DNA of 64,000 nt, taken from assembly GCA_035539175.1 (NCBI GenBank), contig DATLIY010000008.1, positions 124,001 to 188,000 on the forward strand, given 5' to 3'. Source of the stretch: Acidisarcina sp. (lineage in GTDB: Bacteria; Acidobacteriota; Terriglobia; Terriglobales; Acidobacteriaceae). The notes beneath the pieces are model-generated. The model made no database searches, was not told where the DNA came from, and saw only the letters and a program-made list of their open reading frames with translations. The position numbers were made by a program, and so were the translations under genes. Below, piece by piece: positions 43,171 to 51,135 of this stretch. Each line of letters starts with the position of its first letter. Position 1 is the first letter of the stretch.

Positions 43171-43827
43171 ATGGCCAACTTGTTTGATCCGCCGCATTTT
43201 ATTGCCATCGAGGGTCCAATCCGCGTGGGGAAATCCACGCTGGCGGAGATCCTGGCAGATACGCTGCGGGCACGGCGCATCGTAGAGCCGGAGCACAATC
43301 CCTTTCTGGAAGAGTTTTATACCGGCAAAAAGTCGAGCGCGTTCGAAACGCAGATGTGGTTCCTGATGGAACGCTACGAGCAGATGCTGCGCGAAAGCAC
43401 TCTGGGCTTTGAAGGCACGGCGGTAGCGGACTACATCTTTGAGAAGGATAAGATCTTCGCCTACATCAACCTGACGGACGAAGAGCTGAATCTTTATAAC
43501 CGCTACTACAACATGTTCCGCGAGAAGATGCCGACGCCGGACCTGGTGATCTATCTGCAGGCTTCGCCGGAGATTTTGAAACAGCGGGTACGGCGTAAAG
43601 GTGTCAGCGGAGAACGGGCCATCAGCGACGACTATCTGGAGCAGGTGATCGCAGCGTATGAGCACTTCTTCTTTCATTACACATCGAGCGACCTGCTGGT
43701 GGTGAATACCTCGGACATCGACTTTGTGAACAACAATGCCGATCTCCAGATGCTACTGAAGCGGCTCTCCGAACCGATCAAGGGAACGCAATACTTTTTG
43801 CCCCTGGGGACAGAGAGGCAGATTTAA
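43171..43827 (+). CDS. Deoxynucleoside kinase (dNK/dGK-type)
   Basis: A 218-residue kinase. The P-loop GPIRVGKST has Arg where most have Gly. It has VEPEHNPFLEEFYTGKKSSAFETQMWFLMERYEQM (substrate Glu region), VADYIFEKDKIFA (DRS-like catalytic block) and PDLVIYLQASPEILKQRVRRKG (lid). It phosphorylates deoxynucleosides in nucleotide salvage; base preference cannot be told. It is followed by panB after 98 bases. Confidence 0.92.
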   Translation: MANLFDPPHFIAIEGPIRVGKSTLAEILADTLRARRIVEPEHNPFLEEFYTGKKSSAFETQMWFLMERYEQMLRESTLGFEGTAVADYIFEKDKIFAYINLTDEELNLYNRYYNMFREKMPTPDLVIYLQASPEILKQRVRRKGVSGERAISDDYLEQVIAAYEHFFFHYTSSDLLVVNTSDIDFVNNNADLQMLLKRLSEPIKGTQYFLPLGTERQI

Positions 43828-43925
43828 CGGTGAGCCTGCCTGTTTCGATCCTTCGCCATCGGGCGTATACTCAGCCTTGTTCGGGCAGTATCCCCGAGTG
43901 AGGGGAACTGCACCAGGAGAGCACG

Positions 43926-44840
43926 ATGAGTATCTCGCACTTCCGTGGGGCGGATGAAGCCGCTCCAGCCCTGGCGGAGATTCCTGCCAAAGTTACCAGC
44001 CAATCACTCAGAGAAAAGAAGCTCAACGGACAGCCGATCTCCGCGCTGACGGCGTATGACTACGCGACCGCGCGCCTGGTGGACGAGGCGGGAATCGATC
44101 TGATCCTGGTTGGCGATTCGCTGGCGATGGTGGTGATGGGCTACGACAGCACGCTTCCCGTTACCGTCGACGAAATGCTGCACCACACCAGGGCCGTACG
44201 CCGCGCGGTGAAGCGGGCCATGCTGGTCGCCGATATGCCTTACGGCTCCTATCACACAGATCTTGCCCATGGTATTGCCAACGCGATCCGTTTTGTGAAG
44301 GAAGGCGGAGCCGAGGCGGTGAAAATCGAGGGCGGCGAGAACCGCGTGGAGCTGATCGAGCGGCTTACCGACGCGGAGGTTCCCGTGGTCGGACACCTTG
44401 GGTTAACGCCGCAATCCGTGCACCGGATGGGCGGATACAAGGTGCAGGGCAAGTCCATTCCCGCGATCGAGAGGCTGATGAAGGATGCCCTGGCGCTGGA
44501 GCAGGCGGGCGTGATCGCCGTGGTGCTCGAAGGCATTCCGCGAGAAGTCGCACAGCAGATTACGGCCGAGCTGACGGTGCCGACGATTGGCATCGGCGCA
44601 GGGCCGGATACCGATGGGCAAATCCTGGTGCTGCATGACCTGGTGAACCTGACTTTCTCCGGGCGGGCGAAGTTTGTGCGCCAGTATGGCGATGCGGGGA
44701 CGCTCCTGCGCGAGGCATTTGCGGCCTATCGCCATGATGTGGAGACGCGTAGCTTCCCCAGCGAAGCAGAGAGCTATCACCTGACGAAAGAGACGCGGGC
44801 AATGCTGGATGCCGAAAAAGTCGCGCGTCGCAAGGCATAG
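43926..44840 (+). CDS. panB: Ketopantoate hydroxymethyltransferase
   Basis: A 304-residue enzyme of pantothenate synthesis that adds a hydroxymethyl group from methylene-THF to ketoisovalerate. Motifs are ISALTAYDYATARLVDEAGID, LILVGDSLAMVVMGYDSTLPVT (metal Asp), ADMPYGSY, AVKIEGGE, VVGHLGLTPQSVHRMGGYKVQG and TIGIGAGPDTDGQILVLHDL. The ATG follows CCAGGAGAGCACG. panC follows eight bases on. Confidence 0.97.
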   Translation: MSISHFRGADEAAPALAEIPAKVTSQSLREKKLNGQPISALTAYDYATARLVDEAGIDLILVGDSLAMVVMGYDSTLPVTVDEMLHHTRAVRRAVKRAMLVADMPYGSYHTDLAHGIANAIRFVKEGGAEAVKIEGGENRVELIERLTDAEVPVVGHLGLTPQSVHRMGGYKVQGKSIPAIERLMKDALALEQAGVIAVVLEGIPREVAQQITAELTVPTIGIGAGPDTDGQILVLHDLVNLTFSGRAKFVRQYGDAGTLLREAFAAYRHDVETRSFPSEAESYHLTKETRAMLDAEKVARRKA

Positions 44841-44848
44841 TTCGCTCG

Positions 44849-45700
44849 ATGAAGACCCTGAAGACACCGGAAGAAATGCAGGCAGCCTGCCGCGATTTAC
44901 GCAGGCAAGGCAAGCGAATTGGGCTGGTGCCGACGATGGGGGCCTTGCACGCGGGGCACCTCTCGCTGGTTCGCGCGGCGCGTGCGGCCTGCGATGTGGT
45001 TGCCGTGTCGATCTTCGTAAATCCCACGCAATTTGGCCCCAACGAAGACTTTTCGAACTATCCGCGCGACCTTGAGAGGGACAGCGCACTGCTTCTGGCG
45101 GAGGGCGTTGACCTGGTGTTCGCGCCTTCGGCCGAAGCGATGTATCCCGCGGGGGCGAGCACGTTTGTGACGGTGGAAGGGATAAGCGAGCGGCTGGATG
45201 GCGCTTCGCGGCCCGGCCATTTTCGCGGCGTGACAACAGTGGTGAGCAAGCTCCTGCACATCGTCATGCCGCAGCGAGCCTTCTTTGGCCAGAAGGACGC
45301 GGCACAGGTTGCAGTGCTGCGCTGGATGGTACGCGATCTGAATCTCGACGTGGAACTCGTGATCTGCCCCATCGTGCGCGAGGCGGATGGGCTGGCCCTG
45401 AGTTCGCGCAATGTGTATCTGGACCCGGAACATCGGCGGCAGGCGCTCGTGTTGAGCCGGGCCATGACTCGCGCACGCGAGGTTGCCGCAGCCGGGGAAC
45501 ACAGCAGCGCAAAGATTCTGCAGGAGGCGCGGGCAGTTCTCGCAAGCGAACCAGCGGTTCGCATCGACTACCTTGCCGCGGTGCATCCGGAGACGCTGGA
45601 AGACGTAGCGGATCTGCGGGAGGGCGCGCTGATCGCGGTCGCAGCCTATGTGGGGCCGACGCGGCTAATCGACAATGTAGTAATAGAAGAGAACAGTTGA
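44849..45700 (+). CDS. panC: Pantothenate synthetase
   Basis: A 283-residue enzyme that joins pantoate and beta-alanine using ATP. The nucleotidyl-transferase signatures are LVPTMGALHAGHLSLV (HxGH), IFVNPTQFGPNEDF, FGQKDAAQVAVLRWM, and LALSSRNVYLDPEHR (KMSKS-equivalent). It forms an operon with panB. Together with coaE in the same window it covers three of the CoA steps. Confidence 0.97.
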   Translation: MKTLKTPEEMQAACRDLRRQGKRIGLVPTMGALHAGHLSLVRAARAACDVVAVSIFVNPTQFGPNEDFSNYPRDLERDSALLLAEGVDLVFAPSAEAMYPAGASTFVTVEGISERLDGASRPGHFRGVTTVVSKLLHIVMPQRAFFGQKDAAQVAVLRWMVRDLNLDVELVICPIVREADGLALSSRNVYLDPEHRRQALVLSRAMTRAREVAAAGEHSSAKILQEARAVLASEPAVRIDYLAAVHPETLEDVADLREGALIAVAAYVGPTRLIDNVVIEENS

Positions 45701-45722
45701 TTCGCGAAGAGCAGACGAGATC

Positions 45723-46418
45723 TCAGCGCCGGCCAGACACTTTGCCGGACACGAAGGCGTTTCCAGCCAGATAGAAGCGTAGCGGATGCTCGACCGCTTT
45801 GCGGATCCCGATGCGGGGAGTGGCAACGATCTCCCCGGCGCGAAAATCGTCATCGACAATCTGTAGTGGTGAAGCTGGCGAAGTTAGATCCACGCCGTTG
45901 TGGCTGGCGCGGGTGATGCCGAATGCCTGGGACAAGCGGCCGGGCCCGGAGGCGATGAGCCGGGCGGGCGCTAAAGGAGCTAGCCCGCGGTTGCGCCGCA
46001 GAACTTCTTCTGCAGAAGGGTCGCCCGCATCTCCGTTCGACACGGAAAGATGCAGCGGCTCAAGCGCACGGAAAAGTACACAACCTGCCTTGCCCTGCGG
46101 CTCGCAGGAGACATTGAGGCAGGAGTACATGCCATAGATGAAGTATACGTAGGCATGACCCGGCTCGCCAAAGAGGACCGCGTTGCGTGGAGTGATGCCG
46201 GAGAATGCGTGAGCCGCGGGATCCGTGACGCCGAGGTAAGCTTCCACCTCTACGATGCGCCCGGCGAGTTGGAAACCGCCGCTCCTGGCGACGAGAATTC
46301 TGCCCAGCAGCTTACGTGCCACTACCTCAGGGGACGCGTTATAGAAACTTCGCGGCAGCGGCAGCGCCTCTTTCTCCCGCAGCATCTCCTTTTCCCGTGA
46401 AAGATGAGTCCTGTCCAT
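45723..46418 (-). CDS. mpg: 3-methyladenine DNA glycosylase (AAG/MPG family)
   Basis: A 231-residue base-excision repair enzyme. Motifs are ARKLLGRILV, GRIVEVEAYLGVTDPAAHAF (catalytic Glu), TPRNAVLFGEPGHAYVYFIYGM, CLNVSCEPQGKAGCVLFRALEP and GPGRLSQAFGI. It removes alkylated purines from DNA. The C-terminus DDFRAGEIVATPRIGIRKAVEHPLRFY is typical. It is convergent with panC, 22 bases apart. Confidence 0.95.
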   Translation of the reverse strand: MDRTHLSREKEMLREKEALPLPRSFYNASPEVVARKLLGRILVARSGGFQLAGRIVEVEAYLGVTDPAAHAFSGITPRNAVLFGEPGHAYVYFIYGMYSCLNVSCEPQGKAGCVLFRALEPLHLSVSNGDAGDPSAEEVLRRNRGLAPLAPARLIASGPGRLSQAFGITRASHNGVDLTSPASPLQIVDDDFRAGEIVATPRIGIRKAVEHPLRFYLAGNAFVSGKVSGRR

Positions 46419-46521
46419 GCTATGAGTTGGAATGCTTCGAGCTATCCTCTCCTGATTTGCCGCGCGGCCGTTCCGGGAACAGCCACGCGGTCTGTGTTTT
46501 CCTGTCTATAACAGGGTATGC

Positions 46522-46986
46522 TCAGGCGATCTTCTCTTCCTTGAGAGCCGCCAGAACCTCTTCGGCGTGCCCTTCCGGCTTAACCTTGGGGAAGATCTTG
46601 AGGATTCGCTGATCGGGGCCGATGAGGAACGTCGTGCGCTCGATGCCCATCACTTTTTTGCCATACATATTCTTTTCTTTCAAAACGCCAAACTGTTTGC
46701 AGACCACTTCGTCTACATCTGCAAGGAGTGGATAAGGGAGATCGTATTTCTCTTTGAACTTCTTCTGTGCCGCGGGCGTATCGCGCGAGATGCCGAGCAC
46801 GATTGCGCCGGCCTTCTGCAGCTTCTTGAAGGTATCGCGAAAGCCGCATGCCTCAATTGTGCAGCCGGGAGTGTCGGCCCTAGGATAGAAGAAGAGGATA
46901 ACTGGCTTTCCAGAGAAATCCGATAGATGGACGGTGTGTTCCTGCTCATCCTGTAGAGTGAACTCAACCTTGTCATGCACTTCCAT
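46522..46986 (-). CDS. bcp: Peroxiredoxin, BCP/PrxQ type
   Basis: A 154-residue thiol peroxidase. The active site DTPGCTIEACGF holds the peroxidatic Cys and a resolving Cys five residues on, the atypical 2-Cys pattern of BCP. The rest (VVLGISRDTPAAQKKFKEKYDLPYPLLAD in part, then GIERTTFLIG) matches. It reduces hydroperoxides with thioredoxin in the cytoplasm. Confidence 0.95.
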   Translation of the reverse strand: MEVHDKVEFTLQDEQEHTVHLSDFSGKPVILFFYPRADTPGCTIEACGFRDTFKKLQKAGAIVLGISRDTPAAQKKFKEKYDLPYPLLADVDEVVCKQFGVLKEKNMYGKKVMGIERTTFLIGPDQRILKIFPKVKPEGHAEEVLAALKEEKIA

Positions 46987-47071
46987 TTGAACTTTCCTTC
47001 CACGTGAGGAGTGACTGAAACGAATGCCGGGACATGCTTCATCACAGCGCCAGCCTGAATCGGATTATTGC

Positions 47072-48439
47072 ATGCAATCGAGGAGCGGCAGGAGCACAAG
47101 CCGCAGTGTGTTGATGCCATCGATGCTGGCGGTCGCGGCAATGTTGTGCATCGGCGGCCTGGTAAGCGTCCCCCTCAACGCGCAGACACGCGGCCCCAAA
47201 GTGGTTAAGGCGCAGGAACTGCGAGCCACTGGCGTGCTGGAGTGGACTGGCGAGGCAGGCAAGCCAAGCGCCAGCCGGCTGATTCCCGTAGCGGTGTTTA
47301 CCGGCGAACAGTATCAGGATGCGGGCGTTTACATGGCTCGTCCGGAGCCGATGGCCGTAGAAGGCGACACGGAATATGAGTTGCTGCAGGCGGGGATACC
47401 CAAGGGCCGCTTTGACATCTTCAGCGCTGGCAATACCCAGGGCTCGTGGTATGGATACGGCGTGTGGAAGCCGCTGGAAGAGGTAAAGGCGCCGAAGCTT
47501 TCCGTCTCAAAGGTGATGCCCGAGGTAGTGAAGGACGTCGATTCGGATCGCCCCCACTTGAGCAAGAAGGGAGACAAGCCCGACACCGGCTCCTCGCCGC
47601 AGCAGACCGCAGGCAAGGACTCGCCGCAGGCACGCGCTGGTACGGAGCCGCACGTGAGCAGCACGAGCGATGATCCGGACCGTCCGAAGCTCCGCAGGCG
47701 TCCCAAGACGGAGAGCAGTGGCGGCGACACGCCGGGAGAGGCTGTCTCTGGAGTCGAGGATACCGATCCTGACCGGCCAAAGATGCATCGCGGCATTCCA
47801 GCGGCGATGCGCGAGGAGAGCAAGCTGACGGGAACACCGCCAAGCCTGCACCAGATGGTGGCGCTCTCCACCACGGCGAACGATGAACCCCACTCCTACG
47901 TCTACCAATGGGCAGATGCAGCGGATGCCACGAAGATGCAGGCGTCGATGGAGAAGCTGGCCCGCGAAGCACTCGCCGGGCAGCGCACGCCGGAGCCGAT
48001 TGGAGCTGCACATTCGGCGACCCCGGCACGGACTGCGCGCCGGACGACTGCGCATACCGCGAAATCCGCAAGTCCAGCGAACGCCGCAGCCAGCATGACC
48101 GTGGACGATTTCCGCGCATTTGAACTGTCCTACGGCGGAGGAGCCACCCTCGTGCTCTCCTGCAGAACGGCGGGCGAAGGGAACGCCGCGAAGTACGTTA
48201 CATTGATTGCTCAGCCGGACTTCTATGGATCGCCACGGGTCATCTTTCAGCAGGTGACGGATGCCGGCCACCTGGACGTAACCCCGCGCATGAAGCTGAT
48301 CGACGCGGCCGACACCGACGGCGATCACCGCGCGGAGCTGCTCTTTGAGCTGCGGGGCCGAGGCGAGCGGCAGTTTGGCATCTACCGCATCGTGAGCGGA
48401 CGCGTCGAGCAGGTCTTTCTCACCAGCGAGCTTCCCTAG
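47072..48439 (+). CDS. Secreted acidobacterial protein with DPDRP motifs, unknown function
   Basis: A 455-residue protein from ATG 47072 (the frame opens at 47024). It has a signal peptide (VAAMLCIGGLVSVPLNAQ), a first domain with VLEWTGEAGKPSASRLIPVAVF and GRFDIFSAGNTQGSWYGYGVWKP, and a disordered middle. Three copies of a short motif lie there: DSDRPHL, DDPDRPKL and DPDRPKM. A C-terminal domain ends DAADTDGDHRAELLFELRGRG, which looks like an FG-GAP/calcium-loop strand. I do not recognise a named family. Proteins with repeated DPDRP are common in Acidobacteriota by my recollection. Envelope location is inferred. Confidence 0.68.
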   Translation: MQSRSGRSTSRSVLMPSMLAVAAMLCIGGLVSVPLNAQTRGPKVVKAQELRATGVLEWTGEAGKPSASRLIPVAVFTGEQYQDAGVYMARPEPMAVEGDTEYELLQAGIPKGRFDIFSAGNTQGSWYGYGVWKPLEEVKAPKLSVSKVMPEVVKDVDSDRPHLSKKGDKPDTGSSPQQTAGKDSPQARAGTEPHVSSTSDDPDRPKLRRRPKTESSGGDTPGEAVSGVEDTDPDRPKMHRGIPAAMREESKLTGTPPSLHQMVALSTTANDEPHSYVYQWADAADATKMQASMEKLAREALAGQRTPEPIGAAHSATPARTARRTTAHTAKSASPANAAASMTVDDFRAFELSYGGGATLVLSCRTAGEGNAAKYVTLIAQPDFYGSPRVIFQQVTDAGHLDVTPRMKLIDAADTDGDHRAELLFELRGRGERQFGIYRIVSGRVEQVFLTSELP

Positions 48440-48463
48440 CCATCAAGCCACCGACGCTGTTGC

Positions 48464-49915
48464 TTACGGCCTTGGCAACTGGCTCGCATCCCACCCACCA
48501 CCAATGGCGCGGATCAGGCGCACGCTGGCGGCAAACTGACGAGTGGTGATGTCCGCAGCGGAGCGCTGGTTGGTCAACTTCGCGGTTTGTGCCGTCAGCA
48601 CTTCAAGGTATCCGGTGACTCCACCTGTGTAGCGATTGTTGGAGATCGTCAGAGATCGTTCTGCCGAGGTGACTGCATCGCGCTCGCTGCGCGATTCCTC
48701 ATCGAGGAGTCGCAGGGCGGCGAGGCTATCTTCCACCTCCTGAAACGAATTGAGAACGCTCTCCCGGTAGTCAGAGGCGGTGGCCTCGTAGAGGTCACGC
48801 GACTGCTGCGTGAGGGCATGGCGGCGGCCAGCGTCGAAGAGCAACTCCGAGGCGGAGGCGCCCAACGACCATAGGGCTCCGGGGCCCTGGATCAATGTGC
48901 TGATGCCCCCGGACTCAAAACCGCCGTTGCCACCGAGGGTAATGTTGGGATAGTAGGCGGAGATGGCAAGCCCGATCTGCGCATTGGCGGCCTGTACACG
49001 GCGCTCGGCAGCAGCGACATCCGGCCGGCGCTCGAGCAACTGAGAAGGCAGACCGGCAGGAACGGCGGGAAGCGGTAGATTGAGCGGGGCCGCGGCCAGC
49101 GAAAAGCTCGATGCAGGCACTCCGACAAGGGTAGCGATAGCGTGCTCAAACTGTGCCCGCGCCACACCTACATCGATTGCCTGCGAGCGCGTGCTGCGCA
49201 GTTGCGTCTCGGCCTGAGCCACGTCGGAGTCGGAAGCGACGCCGCCATGAAAGCGGCGCTGCGTCAGCTCAAGAGACCCCTCGTAATCCGCGACCGTGGA
49301 ATCCAGCAACTGCTTTTGCAGGTCAAGACCGCGAAGCTGGAAGTAGTCCAGCGCAAGCTCGGATCGCAGGCTGAGTTCCACGCCGGCGAGATCGGCTGCA
49401 CTGGCCTGGGCATTGGCCTTTGCGGCTTCGACGCTGCGTCGTACGCGGCCCCACAAATCCGGTTCCCACGTGGCCTGCCCCTGGAGCACGAGGTCGCCGT
49501 AATTCGTCTTCGATCCGGGCACGTAGACCGCGCGCCGCTGCGACGGATGCAGCCGCTGCGCATCTGCTCCAACGGAGAGCGCGGGATAAGCATCGGCGCG
49601 AGCTACGCGAACCTGCTCCTGCGCGGCGAGGTAGCGCTCGGTTGCCGCACGCAGTGTCTGGTTGGAGACGACGACCTGCTCCTCAAGAGAATTGAGCTGT
49701 GGATCGCCATAAATCTCCCACCACTTGCCGCGATGGGCGGCGTCTTCCGGCTGCGCCTGCTTCCATGTTCCGTCCGGCGGATTGGGAGGGGGTTGCTGCT
49801 CTTTGAATGCTGGAGGCGCAGGGGCGGCAGGGCGATGATAGTTGGGGCCAACGGTGCAGCCCGCCAGCGCACACACCGCCAGGGATCCGATGGAGAGGAG
49901 AAAAGCCCTCATCAC
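48464..49915 (-). CDS. Outer-membrane efflux lipoprotein (NodT/OprM type)
   Basis: A 483-residue TolC-like channel. The lipobox is LAVCALAGCTVGPNYHRP, with the conserved post-Cys TVGPNYHRP of NodT proteins. Helical repeats include LDYFQLRGLDLQKQLLDSTV and LTQRRFHGGVASDSDVAQAETQL; GVPASSFSLA and ERRPDVAAAERRVQAANAQIGLAISAYYPNI follow. It is the last gene of the RND operon (order permease, adaptor, channel), with an ATGA overlap to the adaptor. Confidence 0.95.
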   Translation of the reverse strand: MMRAFLLSIGSLAVCALAGCTVGPNYHRPAAPAPPAFKEQQPPPNPPDGTWKQAQPEDAAHRGKWWEIYGDPQLNSLEEQVVVSNQTLRAATERYLAAQEQVRVARADAYPALSVGADAQRLHPSQRRAVYVPGSKTNYGDLVLQGQATWEPDLWGRVRRSVEAAKANAQASAADLAGVELSLRSELALDYFQLRGLDLQKQLLDSTVADYEGSLELTQRRFHGGVASDSDVAQAETQLRSTRSQAIDVGVARAQFEHAIATLVGVPASSFSLAAAPLNLPLPAVPAGLPSQLLERRPDVAAAERRVQAANAQIGLAISAYYPNITLGGNGGFESGGISTLIQGPGALWSLGASASELLFDAGRRHALTQQSRDLYEATASDYRESVLNSFQEVEDSLAALRLLDEESRSERDAVTSAERSLTISNNRYTGGVTGYLEVLTAQTAKLTNQRSAADITTRQFAASVRLIRAIGGGWDASQLPRP

Positions 49916-51135
49916 TTTTTCTCTCCTGCTGCGCTGGGTGCAGCCTCCTGAGACTTGGGACGCTCCACAACATTTACCTTTTCGCCTTCCACCAGAGAGT
50001 CGGGCGGATCCTGGACGACTCGGGCATTGCTGTCGAGCCCACCGATAATCTGCACGAATTTCCCGTCGTCTTCGCCCATGGTGATGGGTACGAGATGCAC
50101 GCGGTCGCCGTCTCCCACGACCGCGACGCGCAGGCCCTCGGAACGGAAGATGAGAGCGGAAACAGGAATGATCACGGATGGCCCATCCGGCTTCACTCTG
50201 AAGCGCACTTGCGCGAAGGCGCCAGGCATCAGCTCCCGCTTGCGATTCTCCACATCGAACTCAACCAGTAAGGTGCGGGAACTTGGATCGATTGCATTGG
50301 AGGTCCGGACCAGGTGCGCGGCGAACTTTCGATTGGGGTACTCGATGAGGGTGAGCTCCGCCGGCAGTTGCGGCTTCATGCTGAGCGAATAGACCTGGGG
50401 CACATTCACATAGACACGAAGCGTCTCAACGGCAGAAAGGTGGAAGAGCTCCTTCCCTGCACCGGCATCGACAAGTTCGCCCACATCTACATTGCGCGCG
50501 GTGATGACTCCATCAAAAGGGGCGTAGATACGCTCGAAGGACTGAAGCTCTTTCAGCCTCCGCACATTTGCCTGCAGGGAGCTGACCGTCGAACTGGTCG
50601 CCTTGGCCTGGCTCTCGAAGTTTTCCGTGTCCTGCACAGACACCGAATTGGTCTTCAGCAGGTCCCGGTAACGGGTGGCATTGGCCTGCGCAACGGTGGC
50701 GTTGGCTTGTGCCACAGCAAGCTCTCCCTGTGCCTGTTGAAGCTGCTGATCCAGCTCCGGTGTACTGAGAACCGCGAGCAACTGGCCCTTCTTCACATGG
50801 GCGCCGATGTCGAAGTACCACTTCTGCAGATAGCCGCTGGTACGCGCATTGATGGACGCGTCCGTGTAAGCGCTGAGGCTGCCGGGCAGCTGGACCTCCT
50901 GCTGAGGATATCCGGGCATCGGCGGAGCGATCAGAACGGTGGGTGCGGCAAGGGCAATCGTCTGGTCGCGGAGTACCGTTCTCGCGCGAAGGCGAGGCAC
51001 GATGCCTGAAATCGCCACAATGACTGCTACACATAGCAGGACAACAACCGCCCAGAGGGCGCGACGAGGGGAGAGGCTCTGTTGACTCGATGGCCGCTCG
51101 CTCATTTCGTGCTGGTTCATAGATTCGTCCTTCAA
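49912..51135 (-). CDS. RND efflux periplasmic adaptor (HlyD/MFP family)
   Basis: A 407-residue adaptor with an N-terminal membrane helix (LWAVVVLLCVAVIVAISGIV). It has lipoyl and hairpin domains (VQLPGSLSAYTDASINARTSGYLQKWYFDIGAHVKKGQLLAVL), a coiled-coil hairpin (AQGELAVAQANATVAQANATRYRDLL) and the second lipoyl half YAPFDGVITARNVDVGELV. It overlaps its neighbours by four bases on both sides. It links the permease with the outer-membrane channel. Confidence 0.95.
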   Translation of the reverse strand: MKDESMNQHEMSERPSSQQSLSPRRALWAVVVLLCVAVIVAISGIVPRLRARTVLRDQTIALAAPTVLIAPPMPGYPQQEVQLPGSLSAYTDASINARTSGYLQKWYFDIGAHVKKGQLLAVLSTPELDQQLQQAQGELAVAQANATVAQANATRYRDLLKTNSVSVQDTENFESQAKATSSTVSSLQANVRRLKELQSFERIYAPFDGVITARNVDVGELVDAGAGKELFHLSAVETLRVYVNVPQVYSLSMKPQLPAELTLIEYPNRKFAAHLVRTSNAIDPSSRTLLVEFDVENRKRELMPGAFAQVRFRVKPDGPSVIIPVSALIFRSEGLRVAVVGDGDRVHLVPITMGEDDGKFVQIIGGLDSNARVVQDPPDSLVEGEKVNVVERPKSQEAAPSAAGEKK

